The notes under the pieces are model-generated. The model was not told where the DNA came from. It did no database searches and saw only the letters and a program-made list of their open reading frames with translations. From contig WTPW01000678.1 of the NCBI GenBank assembly GCA_009809945.1, positions 206,335 to 270,334 on the forward strand: a stretch of DNA of 64,000 nt, in the 5' to 3' direction. Positions 11,422-21,547 of the stretch are shown here, one piece after another. Positions within the stretch are counted from its first letter, which is position 1. Each line of letters opens with the position of its first letter. A program made the translations under genes and the position numbers. The DNA comes from Gigaspora margarita (Eukaryota > Glomeromycota > Glomeromycetes > Diversisporales > Gigasporaceae).

Positions 11422-11670
11422 AGGGTGAAGTCAATAGAAAACAGGCAAATATATTTTTATTAACTTTTTTTAAAAGTTTGAATTGAAATATTTTAGCAAT
11501 TATCAAATCAAATTTAATAAAAAGTTTTTTGTTTTAATTTTATAACTATATAGATTTAGAAAAAAAAAAGTTTATTAGATTTGGTTTGATAATTGTTAAG
11601 ATATTTCAATCTAAAGTTTAAAAAACATTTGCTTAGAAAATATTTGCCTGTTTTCTATTGACCTTACTCC
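11422..11670. mobile_element. Fold-back MITE (GTCAATAGAAAACAGG type)
   Basis: The left end AGGGTGAAGTCAATAGAAAA is mirrored by TTTTCTATTGACCTTACTCC at the right. The arms continue inwards, so most of the 249 bp can form one hairpin. The interior shares the core TTTAATTTTATAACTATAT with the elements at 25956-26889 and 49385-49618. It is non-coding. Confidence 0.7.
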
Positions 11671-12086
11671 ATTTATTATTTTTTATTGTGGAATTTTTTA
11701 TTTTTATAACAAATAGTAGTCTTGTTAATAGATTTGTTAATTGTTAGTAGTTTCATCAATCATCAACAGTTTCATTAATTGGCAATAGTTTTATTCATAT
11801 CATCATTTGACAAATCCTTTCATCAATTTAAAAATAGTTTTGTCAAATATCTTTAGCATAAATGCACATTAATTCACATGATCAAAAATCGTGTATATGC
11901 ATAAACCTAACCCTAATTTTGTTAATATTTTTATCAATCATCTGTAGTCTTGTCAATTGTCTATAGTTTCATCTATTGTTTTATAATTCATTTATAGTTT
12001 TATAATTCATCTATAGTTCATTATTCATTTATAGTTTCACCAAATGAAACCAAAGATAAAACAATTTTATCTTTGCAAAAAATAGG
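11671..12086. other. Non-coding, with imperfect short repeats
   Basis: No gene is seen. Imperfect repeats of TAGTTTCATCAAT, AATTCATCTATAGTTT and similar words suggest a decayed minisatellite. Confidence 0.4.
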
Positions 12087-12094
12087 GTTGTCAG

Positions 12095-12413
12095 TAGGGA
12101 TGGTTAGGTTAGTTTAGGTTCAGTTTTTGGTTTGGAACCTTTAGGTTCTATTTCAAAAACCTAAGAACCTGGTTTTTAAAAAGTTCCAAAACCTGGTTCC
12201 AAAGCCTGGTTCTGAACCTGGTTCGAACCTAAAAACTTAAAACCTATTATAAATCTAAAAAACTAAGAACCTAAAAACCTAAGAACCTATTATGAACCTA
12301 AAAACCTATCATAAACCTAAGAACCTAGGTTCCAAAATTGGAACCTGATTTTTAAAAACCAGGTTCTAAAACCAGGTTCTTAGGTTCTGGACCTAGAAAC
12401 TTTACCATTTCTA
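12095..12413. mobile_element. hAT-like MITE, AGGAACCT-rich
   Basis: Ends TAGGGATGGT and ACCATTTCTA are flanked by the perfect 8-bp duplication GTTGTCAG (12087-12094 and 12414-12421). The interior is built from repeated AAGAACCTA and CCAGGTTCT words and is self-complementary. TIRs of the AGGGATGG kind are typical of hAT elements. It is non-coding. Confidence 0.85.
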
Positions 12414-13290
12414 GTTGTCAGGTATCATTAGCATGTACTTAAGATACCTTTATACATAATATATACAAATTAGAGAATTTAAGCAGAATCAAAAGTTTGT
12501 GAATAAATAAAAGCTCAAATTGAACTATATACACTATTTCTGGTATACTACCTATTAACATGCCTTCTGGCAACACCAAATAATTGATTATAATTAAATT
12601 ATATTATAATTAAAATTAGCTACCAATTGTGATAAAAACAAATTAAAAATTAATTAGCAAATAATTGCAATTACTGCAGTTTAAAATGGTTGAATATGTC
12701 AAATCAAATTTTTGGCATACTTGAAGAACAGTTAACTAGTGATCAACAATCATAATAAAATATAATGATATTATTTGTTTACCAGAATTAAACAAACTGG
12801 TCTAAAAATACTCCCAAGCTAACTCTAACTTAGGCTAAATGCTTGTCATATAATGTTTTATATAATATTGTAATGTTCACTGAGTTAATTCTTCCCAAAT
12901 TTTTTTGTATACATTTGTATATACAATTATCTTAGCATGTTAATTGAAGTTCAATGTCTAATTTTATATAATTGTTCAAGGACTCCAAATAATTCTAAGG
13001 TAGGTAGTATACTTAAACAAGACATTTTTAGGCCAAACTCGTCTAATTCTGGTCAAAATTAAAATTTAATTTTAATTTTGACCAGAATTTAGATAAGTTT
13101 GGCCCAAAAAATGTCTTGTTTAAGCATATATTCCTGAAAATAAGCTACTCCAAAAATAAGCTAGCCCCTGATTTTTTTAAAATTCTTAAAAACCTATTAG
13201 CAGTTTAGTTGTTATATATAAAAGTTTAAATTTACTAAGTAATTCTCAAAAGTGCCATTAAGTAAACTTGTTCAAATCCTTAAAATACAC

Positions 13291-13956
13291 TGTTATAGAA
13301 TGAATTAAATATTATCTTTTCTTATTTTAATTATTATTATTATTTTCTTAGTTAAATTTATTATATTATATTATTGTATTATTATTAGTATTATAAATAG
13401 TTAAATAGGAGGACAGATGATATGTTTACTATTTCTACTATTTATCATTTCTACCATTTACCATTTCTAATATTTACCATTTCTACCATTTACTATTTCT
13501 ACCATTTACCATTTCTACTATTTACTATTTCTACTATTTACTATTTCTAGCATTTACTATTTCTACTATTTACCATTTCTACTATTTACTATTTCTACCA
13601 TTTACCATTTCTACCATTTACTGTTTCTACTATTCTTACATTTGTACCATTTCTATATTGCTGTAAAAGATATAAAAACCCTAGTTCTTTTTTCTTCTGC
13701 ACATTAGACTCAGATTCCCTCTTCCCTCTCCAATGTTTAGGAATAGTTAGCTATCTTAAATATTATATTATAAATAAAATATATCTTTGCCAAATAAATA
13801 CTCTCTTGCTCTTTGATAAATAAATATGATGAACTGCTCTAGTGAAGTAATATTCTACTTGCACACTGCTTCATATCTTCTCTGACCCTTATAAGATCCC
13901 TGTCACTGTGTAATATGTTGCAAGTACTATATTGAAGGTTATAGTTGCTTATAACA
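13291..13956 (+). mobile_element. Solo LTR with minisatellite U3
   Basis: Begins TGTTATAG and ends CTTATAACA (TG...CA with short inverted repeats), flanked by ACAC on both sides (13287-13290 and 13957-13960). It contains a TATA-like box (GATATAAAAACC near 13669) followed by a pyrimidine-rich, G+C-richer leader and AATAAA-like words, in the order expected of U3-R-U5. No internal retrotransposon sequence adjoins it, so LTR-LTR recombination probably removed the body. The 4-bp duplication is shorter than the usual 5 bp, which is the main doubt. Confidence 0.6.
13425..13640 (+). repeat. 16-bp minisatellite ATTTCTACYATTTACY
   Basis: About 13 units of a 16-bp motif alternate between TACCATTT and TACTATTT versions, with mostly transition differences between units. 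It lies in the U3 part of the LTR, where such arrays often hold promoter elements. That role is inference. Confidence 0.85.
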
Positions 13957-14199
13957 ACACCTATAGTAAAAATTTAGTGTCCTTTAGTCAACTTTTTATT
14001 AGTATATTTTTCAATTTTTCAAAAATCTAACAATTTGAAAAATAAGCTATGTTTTTTTGTGTAATTTTTTGCCCAAAAAAGTAGCTTATTTTCAGAAATA
14101 TACAGTAAGTATGCTACCTACCTTAGAATTATTTGGGTCCTATTGTTCAGAACAACCATAAAATCAGATATTAACTTTAATTAATGTGCTAAAGTAATT

Positions 14200-14715
14200 T
14201 TTTTTAACTTCCCTCTGCTATTCTGAAGGTTCTAGTCACCTTATAATCTGTTATCTCTAAGGTCAGAGTTATCATTTGGTGGAGATCAACAGCAGGCATA
14301 TGGCCTCTGATTCATTACTAAACTAGTGAGATAATTCATGCTCTATTAAGTCTGTCACTTTGACATCCCAGGTCCCTAATCTCACAGTATAGGCCCTACT
14401 TTATCTAGGTCTGCAGTTCCCTAACTTCACATAACCCATCAGTCAGATCACACTTTATAAGCTGGGTTTACTCAATGTTTACATTATTTGTTGACAGATT
14501 TGCCTTATCTGGTCATCCCTAATCCTGTGGCTATGCTAGTAGACTGCAATCTTACATATGAATCTTTTGTTCTTTTTTTCTTAATTAGGAAATTCTCTGA
14601 AGATCTTTTTCCAGTCATGGTCCTAGCAGAGACTTGTCCTCTAGTTGGATTTGAACTCGCAACCTTGCGACTGTAACATGAAAGCACTAACCACTACACT
14701 CTTGACCCGCAGGTC
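14200..14715 (-). mobile_element. tRNA-derived SINE
   Basis: On the minus strand the element starts with a tRNA-like head (A box TGTAGTGGTTAGTGC, B box GAGTTCAAATCC, about 14710-14640), runs about 0.5 kb and ends in a short A tail (T run at 14198-14205 on the plus strand). Perfect 13-bp flanks TGCTAAAGTAATT (14187-14199 and 14716-14728) are its target duplication. The open frames over the head are by-products of the tRNA sequence. Confidence 0.85.
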
Positions 14716-14728
14716 TGCTAAAGTAATT

Positions 14729-15560
14729 AGTATGCAAGTATATACAAAAAAAGTTTATTTTCTATTTTCAGCCAATTCAAAAACAGCAATAATTGGAATT
14801 TTTGCTTTTGCTGTTTAAACTATAAGGTTATTTTAAGAGTAGGGGCATAACTTGCAAATTACATATAAAATTTGTGGTATTGATTTTTTTTAAAAAAATT
14901 TTGTAAAATTTTATTTAAGCAAATCAGTTTTGAACTATTAAATAAATTTATAGAACAAGTTTTCTGATGCTAAAAATAATAAAATTATTAAAATTGGTTG
15001 AATATTCATCAAAGTATGAAGATTTAAATTTTAGGTATCAAAGTTGTTTACAAAAATTATATGATAGCATATGATATCAACCAATCAAAATCATTTACTT
15101 GGTGTATATAGAGAAAATTTGTGCCAACTAGAGGAAACTTTATAATATATAAAGTATAATTTTTTTAAATATATACTTTACTATTATAAAACGTGCATTT
15201 TGTTCTATATATTATAAAATTTTGTTCAAATTTGATTCCAACTTAAAAGTTTTATTAGTAGCAAATTTTAATTTTTATATGAATCTTATAGTGCCACTGA
15301 AATCATATGATAAATGATCTATGTACACCCTACCCTTAAAACTCATAAAGGGAGTGCATCAGAATCATGGTCAGCTGGATCAGAAATAACCAATATTGCC
15401 CAAGATCATAAAAATTTTATTAATGAAATCAAATCCATCCATTAAGTAAACAATGCTGATCTAATAATTTTGCTATAGAACTTGCTAACAACTTGGGCTA
15501 AACACCAACCTAGATCCGATACACCCAACCCAGAATTTTGGGACCCGCTACAAAATTCCT
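14729..15560. other. Intergenic, no recognisable gene
   Basis: A+T-rich to about 15330, then more even in composition. No domain, tRNA or TIR pair is evident. Confidence 0.4.
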
Positions 15561-17281
15561 ACTCTTAAACAACATCAAGATGAGTAAAACGAATTCTACT
15601 ATTATTACCTAATTTATCTGCAATAAATGACTCCACATGGTTGCTACCAATCAATTAATTGAGTTCAAATACACAGATAAAATAAGTCTAAAATTACCTG
15701 CTAATGCATGCAAGGTGATCTAATTTCAGGGGCTAATTTCAGTCAAGTGTAATTTCAGGCACCTGAAGTTATAATTTCGGGCAGTGCCAACTTCATGCAC
15801 GACATGTGTCTTTTAACATATTATAAAGCTTTTACTGTATTTTGTAAAATGACACACAGGGTGTAATTTCGAATTTTCCTAAATTAAGCTCATTTTAGAT
15901 ACTATTCATGAGCATTATTATGCGACAACACAGTAATCATATGCAGCAATTGAATTAATTCGGAAAATGACAAATAAATTTTTACATATGTTGTTACTAA
16001 ATAAAAAGAGCATTATATTTAGAAGTAGTAAAGGTCACGGCCGGTCATGACTGGTTATAACCATAACCGATATCAGTCAGAAGCTCCTAACTGACCGGTT
16101 AAAATCTAAGCAATAATAAAATCATTACATTTTGAATATTTGTATGTGATTCAGATATTCATGCATGATTTATCCGATTATTGATAACAAGAATATGAGT
16201 AAAAAAATCCTAGCTGTTGTGTCAATTTTGTCATGTAGGCATACAACGTGAATACCGATTGAACACCACCGATCGAAGAAACCTTCGGGCAATGCAACAA
16301 TGACCAGCATCACGAAGAAAGTGCAATTAACCTTAAGGTTCAATTATAACTTCCAGGTAGATTAAAGTAGCAAAGACGATCCTCTGTCCTGTGATTTCCA
16401 AACAAAATGCATCCGAATATCAATCATATGATCGTTAAATTTTCATGTGCATGAAGTTCTAAATTGTTCGGAAATCACGGGATCGAGGATCATTTCTGCC
16501 ACTAATCCACCTTATGACTTCCTATTAACTTCCGTATTCAGCAACTATGAGATAATCGTTAATAGGATTAATACAAATACCAGATAATAACTGTGTCATG
16601 AAAATCACTAGATTACTACATACAATCAGAATCAAAATTTTGTTTACGGCTCTGATAAGGATGATCAATGCACCTTTTTGCATAACGCATACAAAATTAG
16701 TGCATCCAACAAGAATAAAGATTTCGCGGACGAATGCAAAACTCGGATGTTAAACTCGAATGTTTCCATATAGCCACAAAATGACAAGATCCTGTATGGG
16801 TAGAGTTTACAAAGGCTGGTTTTTGCAGGTAACAGGTACTGAATTTGTTTGCCGTAACGTGTTTCTACCATCAACTGAGCAGTTAGAAATGTTATCATAA
16901 CGATTACGATTACAATTATAATCAATCATTATACTCATATGTTATTTCACGCGGCATTAGCTTGCTATCGATATGCTCAATTGGGATTTACGGCTTCATC
17001 AACGGATTTGGCTGGATTGCTGCAGGTATCCTGGCATAGTTATATTTGATCAGCTGACTTTCGTAATTATTAGGGTGTCCAATCAGATTCCAGATTTTGT
17101 TACGAGCGCAAAACTCGAATGTAAACCAGACTCTAACTACGTACTTCGTACTACGTTCCTGGTATAATAGTAGAGTATAGTTAATAGTAGAGTATAAAAT
17201 TATGCTTGTCGATTTTTGGGCTAACAATTTTTAGTCATAGAACTTACGTGCACTTATGATATCAAACCCTTTGATTAAGGC
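15561..17281. other. Repeat-poor upstream region of the KamA-like gene
   Basis: This segment is noticeably richer in G+C and in CG dinucleotides than its surroundings and lacks MITE ends. Short frames on both strands (for example 16925-16665 minus and 16973-17167 plus) show no recognisable domain. A tandem 17-bp-scale duplication of AATAGTAGAGTATA lies at about 17165-17200, shortly before the KamA-like start. Confidence 0.45.
16355..16511. repeat. Imperfect inverted repeat in the repeat-poor island
   Basis: The left arm 16355-16404 (containing GATCCTCTGTCCTGTGATTT) pairs with the right arm 16464-16511 (containing AAATCACGGGATCGAGGATC) across a loop of about 59 bases. The arms agree in most positions over about 48 bp. 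It may be an old MITE or a structured RNA. Nothing in the sequence decides between them. Confidence 0.55.
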
Positions 17282-18703
17282 ATGAATATTATTTTGGCAG
17301 CACGAATTAAAGTAACGAAAATAAGTCAATATAAAATACGCGTGAATTATTTTGCTAATTTTGCTATGCGAAATTATGAAAAAATAATTTCTATTATAAA
17401 AGACAATAATTTTGATCGAGGAGGATTTCATGGCTCAGGAGTAGTAGGGCTTAAGCCGTTTGTTGATAACAAAGTTCCAGATGAGTTCAAATTATTATAT
17501 ACACAACAAGAATTGAAAAAATTCACTCAACTACGGGGTACGCCTAGAGATATTGAGGAACGAATGAAAGTTAAAATATCTGATCATTATTTGAAACTAG
17601 TACAAAGAAGTGAGCATCTAAAAAATTTAATCAAAGCTCGTTCGGAAGAAACAGAAGACCTATCAGGTGATTTAGATCCATCTAACCAAAACAGATATTC
17701 CCCAATTCCCGGCTTACTCCACAAATATGAAATGGTTCTTTTATATACTTCTGGTACTTGTAGTTCTCATTGTCGATATTGTTATCGACTGGACCTGTTT
17801 ACTAAAAAAACGGGAAAACAATTAGCGAAAATAAACGAAGTTAAAGATTATATAGTAAACTATAACAGAAAAGTAAAAGCATGTCAAGGAACTGATCCAG
17901 AAAGTGGAAAGCCTATCTATTTTATTAAAGAAGCATTACTTTCTGGAGGTGACCCAATGGCACTTTCAAATAAAAGACTAGCTCGATTCATGTTTGGACT
18001 AGCCGAAGCAGGCATTACTACCTTGAGAATTGGAACGAAAGAATTGGCCTTTTTTCCTGCCCGTTTTGATGATAATTTTTTTGATATGTTAGATCTATTT
18101 AATAAAACATATCCACATGTAAGGGTGGTATTTGTGGTACATTTCACACATCCTGCAGAGTTTCTAGAAATGGATAATGAACAGAATTATTTACCTTCAA
18201 ATTTAAATAGTTTCACGTTTGATTGGATGAAAGAAACGCTAAATCCTGTTCTAAAATTAAAAAAACGTGCACATTTTATCAGTTTAGAAAATCAAACGCC
18301 AATTATTTGGAAAGTTAACGATGATAGTGCTACTTTAAATATGATGCAAAAAGAGTTATATAATAAAGGAATTGGAAATCACTACTTTTTCCAATGCAGA
18401 AATATACAAGGTAAAAAAGAATTTGCGCTACCGCTTGAGGAGACATGGAAGATATTTAGCTTATCGCAAAAAGGGTTGTCCGGTATTGAAAAGCATGCAC
18501 GATTTGTTATGTCAACAGAACAAGGTAAAATTGAAGTTATTAGTGTGACAGATGGAAAAATCATTTTCCGTATACATAGAGATCCATATGATATCCGACC
18601 TGAAGAAAATATAATCATTTGCAAAAGTAATCCAAATGCATTTTGGATTACTGACTATAAGGGCCATATTATATATGATCCAAGTTCTATTTTACAATCA
18701 TAG
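17282..18703 (+). CDS. KamA-family radical-SAM aminomutase-like protein
   Basis: This is a 473-residue single-exon frame and the best-preserved non-duplicated gene of the window. The radical-SAM cluster motif CSSHCRYC has Cys160, Cys164 and Cys167, which would bind the 4Fe-4S cluster and SAM. It is followed by family motifs LLSGGDPM (219-226), LRIGTK (248-253), HFTHPAEF (287-294), LENQTPIIWKVNDD (335-348) and HYFFQC (367-372). Gly415-Lys416 (EQGKIEV) aligns with the PLP-binding lysine of lysine 2,3-aminomutase. The family moves an alpha-amino group to the beta carbon using SAM and PLP. Its substrate here is unknown, because the Asp-bearing glycine-rich loop before the PLP lysine is shortened. 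Residues 1-28 are basic with no acidic residue and could be a mitochondrial presequence; Met29 (17366) is the alternative start. KamA enzymes are chiefly bacterial, so transfer is likely but untested. Confidence 0.85.
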   Translation: MNIILAARIKVTKISQYKIRVNYFANFAMRNYEKIISIIKDNNFDRGGFHGSGVVGLKPFVDNKVPDEFKLLYTQQELKKFTQLRGTPRDIEERMKVKISDHYLKLVQRSEHLKNLIKARSEETEDLSGDLDPSNQNRYSPIPGLLHKYEMVLLYTSGTCSSHCRYCYRLDLFTKKTGKQLAKINEVKDYIVNYNRKVKACQGTDPESGKPIYFIKEALLSGGDPMALSNKRLARFMFGLAEAGITTLRIGTKELAFFPARFDDNFFDMLDLFNKTYPHVRVVFVVHFTHPAEFLEMDNEQNYLPSNLNSFTFDWMKETLNPVLKLKKRAHFISLENQTPIIWKVNDDSATLNMMQKELYNKGIGNHYFFQCRNIQGKKEFALPLEETWKIFSLSQKGLSGIEKHARFVMSTEQGKIEVISVTDGKIIFRIHRDPYDIRPEENIIICKSNPNAFWITDYKGHIIYDPSSILQS

Positions 18704-19389
18704 TTTATCCCTAACGAAGAATTATTTATTCAATTACAACCATTTTTTAGTACTATCAGATATTTTTATTTTTATTATTATTTTTATTTGTTGATGAATG
18801 AGTGGTTACACGTGTGGATTGGTGCCAGGGTTGAGTAAAGCAGGGTGGAATATAATTAGTATGATAGTGTCATGGTAGCACAAGCATGCCACATACTTGG
18901 TTAAAGGGATTGATTTAGAAGTCTAAAATATAAAATATTATTTTCAGTAATTAGTTTATTTATAAAAAAAAATTGTCTTTGTGACTTGGAAAGGTTCGAA
19001 TTGTTGTGTCCACGTGACTCGCGTGTCATCGATCGAAGGAATAATCAATTATGTGACAGTCGGTAACATAAAGTAGTATACCGAAGTAAGAGAGCAATTA
19101 TGATGAAAAAAATCATGTAAAAGAACGTAATCAATTTAAGTTTATGATAAATTTGTACCAGTTTCTTGTAAAATATGAAATGTGATATCATTTATGCTGA
19201 TTTTTTTTTAAAACTCCTATTTTAGTGTAATGATTTTCATTTGTTCATTTTGGAAAGAATTATAATTTAAATTTTAAATAAGGCCAGACCAAGTTGATTA
19301 TGTGTTTTACATTACCCCGAGGCCTCCGCAAAAATTACTCGTGCGATTTCAGAATTTTTGAAGGCTATAAAACCTATGTTACACAATTG
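18704..19389. other. 3' flank of the KamA-like gene
   Basis: No gene is seen. A (TTTTTA)n/(TTATTA)n run at about 18762-18795 may belong to the gene's 3' end. CG-containing sequence continues to about 19340, after which repeats resume. Confidence 0.4.
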
Positions 19390-19439
19390 ATGCTTGAACT
19401 GTAGAATACACAATGTTTAACGTACATTATACAAAAGTA

Positions 19440-19564
19440 CATTATACAAATTTGATAGTCTAATTTTTAAAGCTGTAATTTAATTGGCTCTTCCTAAATG
19501 CAATACCTCTCTAAATGCATATTTTAGACTTGTCTGTATACATTACATTTATAGAGGTTTGACT
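19440..19564. mobile_element. Truncated pogo/mariner-like element (right end)
   Basis: The right terminus CATTTATAGAGGTTTGACTG is followed by TA. The preceding 120 bp match the right part of the element at 20944-21286 (shared words CTAATCTTTAAAGCTGCAAT and TAAATGCAATACCTC). The left terminus is not found, so the copy is truncated. Confidence 0.6.
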
Positions 19565-19716
19565 GTATATTGTAGAATTAAATTCAATATAACAAATGTA
19601 ATTGCAACTTATCCAATGTACCACATAGAGGTAATTGGACTGAAGCTATCAAAATGCCTTTACATGAGTAATTAATTCAAATTGGGTGAAAGAGCAAGTT
19701 GAATATATTCATTTAT

Positions 19717-19972
19717 TATAAATGCACCTATGGTATTTTGGATCTATTATATATTTTATTATGTTTTTTTTTTAGATTTTCTAAGATTTGAATATAAAAA
19801 TTCTTAACACAAAAATTACATGTTAGCATTAGTACTTAGGGTTAGGGTTGGGGTTTTGGAAGGGTTTTTAGGGGCATAGAAAATTTTTTATTTAGAACAT
19901 TTTGCACTTATTAATTAGCTAGTTTTTAGGATAATATATGCATAGATGTAAAATACTATAGGTGCATTTTAG
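19717..19972. mobile_element. MITE with AATGCACCTATRGTATTTT ends
   Basis: AATGCACCTATGGTATTTT near 19720 is mirrored by AAAATACTATAGGTGCATTT near 19950-19970. The interior includes GGGTTAGGGTTGGGGTTTT, a telomere-like run. Borders are within a few bases, and a target duplication was not resolved. Confidence 0.55.
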
Positions 19973-20427
19973 TAAAAATTGAATATATTTTGTCAAAAAA
20001 TAGACTTTATAATTACTTACTAAGTTCAAGAGAAACTTACAACATTTCTTGTGTTCTTGGTACAATAGTTTCTTATCAAGATTATCTACAAAGACAAAAA
20101 GTCTAAATTAGCATTAAATACAAATTCATCAAATTCTATAATTACAAATAATAATCACTTTACAGGTACTACTTCAATGAATAATTGTTTAGAATCTGAA
20201 GCAACATATAAATAGGAATATAATAAAGGAGATCATTATAAAAAGAATATAATAATAGAATAATATTAATAATAAGTCCTATCTAATAAAAATTCTGAAT
20301 ACAAATATAATTACAAAGGTTTTACTTAATTAGAGAATAGACCATTTTTCAAGCAAATAGTATACTAAATTATCTATAGTAGATGAATTACTTTCTGAAA
20401 TTTATATAAACATTGAAACTTTAATAA
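19973..20427. other. Intergenic, nothing recognised
   Basis: A+T-rich and without a frame, domain or terminal repeat that I can support. Confidence 0.4.
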
Positions 20428-20575
20428 GGGCCATGTCATTAATCACCTGATTAGTTTTTATTAGAGGCCTTCCCCCTCCCCCTTCTTAATATAGATTTGG
20501 TCAGGGTCCTATATATAATTTCAATATTTTTTACCCTCCTCCCCCTAAAAAATTATCTGATTTTTGTTACTCCCC
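20428..20575. mobile_element. Harbinger-like MITE with TAA duplication, copy 1
   Basis: 148 bp bounded by GGGCCATGTCATTAAT and GTTACTCCCC, with TAA immediately outside both ends (20425-20427 and 20576-20578). The polypyrimidine blocks CCTTCCCCCTCCCCC and ACCCTCCTCCCCC are diagnostic. Inverted relatives are at 28096-28247 and 42961-43107, also flanked by TAA. A 3-bp TAA duplication fits PIF/Harbinger elements, by family knowledge. Confidence 0.75.
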
Positions 20576-20943
20576 TAAGAAGAAAGCCAATTGAACCAAG
20601 TAAATATTATATTATATCCAAATTTAAAAAGGCTTTGCTAGCATATTCTTAGCTAGTATATGCTCAAAACTTTAAAAAACTTTCAAAATAATAATTGGAA
20701 GTATGCTTCTAATATAGCTTTCTTTATAACTTTTATTGGTTCAAGTTTAAACCAAAAATAAATATTAGTAAAATAAAACTTTATTAAGATAAATAGAGTA
20801 TTATAGTCAGATTAAAGTTTCTACTAATAAAAACTTTTTAATATATATATAGATTTTTATACAATTTTTATTATTTGAACTATGCTTAATTAAGAATAAA
20901 TTACAGCAAAAAAAAATCTTTATATTATATATATTTTTAGATT

Positions 20944-21286
20944 CAGTTAGACCTCTATAAATGCAATTTCTATAAATGCAATACCTCACTAAATGCATGT
21001 TTTTGTCTTGTTTGTAAGAAATTATTAGTGCTAAATGCATGTTCTATATTATGTAAATGTACATTCTTCCAAATAATTTTCTAAAGTTTGCTACCTCTCT
21101 AAATGCACATAGCCAATCAAATTTTAGTATTTAGGATAGATTATACAGCTTTTAGTAAAAAAGTTACACAAACTTAATAATCTAATCTTTAAAGCTGCAA
21201 TTTAATTGGCTTTCTCTAAATGCAATACCTCCTAAATGCATGTTGTGGGCTTGTCAACACATGTTGTATTTATGGAGATTTGACTA
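20944..21286. mobile_element. pogo/mariner-like non-autonomous element
   Basis: The left end CAGTTAGACCTCTATAAATG is mirrored by GTATTTATGGAGATTTGACTA at the right, followed by TA. Repeated AAATGCAATACCTC words lie near both ends. Termini of the CAGT-AGACCTCTATA type are known from fungal pogo/Tc1-like elements. No transposase is present. A truncated copy lies at 19440-19564 and a related element at 63211-63954. Confidence 0.7.
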
Positions 21287-21547
21287 TAAAAATAATTAGT
21301 ACACAAATAGAATATAAAAGCTTAATTTTAGAGGGTAGAGGTATTGTGACCAATTATTTGTCAGTGAATAATTTTTGTTCTACTGGTCCATTATTGAATA
21401 ATTTTATCACTAAAATGACCATTTAAGTAAGACAATTCTAACAATGTAAAAATTATTAAAATTCGATCATGGGATCCTAAGAATAATAAGGTTTATATAG
21501 AAAAATTTGCAAATTTACAAAATATTTTATAAAATAAAATAAATCTA

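Larger units (their letters stand above)
12979..14141. mobile_element. hAT-like non-autonomous element with a solo LTR inside
   Basis: The terminal repeats AGGACTCCAAATAATTC and GAATTATTTGGGTCCT extend for about 35 bp (CTAAGGTAGGTAG is shared) and are flanked by the perfect 8-bp duplication ATTGTTCA (12971-12978 and 14142-14149). Near the left end a strong hairpin (about 13011-13125) pairs AAACAAGACATTTTTAGGCC with its complement. The LTR at 13291-13956 splits the element. Without it the element would be about 0.5 kb. Confidence 0.85.

Noticed and set aside
13425..13640. Possible CRISPR array because of regular repeats
   Set aside because: Units of 16 bp are contiguous with no unique spacers, the setting is eukaryotic, and it is a plain minisatellite in an LTR.
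14488..14687. Overlapping 60-62 codon frames on both strands
   Set aside because: Both cover the tRNA-like head of the SINE at 14200-14715; an RNA-derived sequence explains them better than coding.
16665..17227. Several 60-86 codon frames upstream of the KamA-like gene
   Set aside because: They overlap each other on both strands and show no domain or consistent codon bias.
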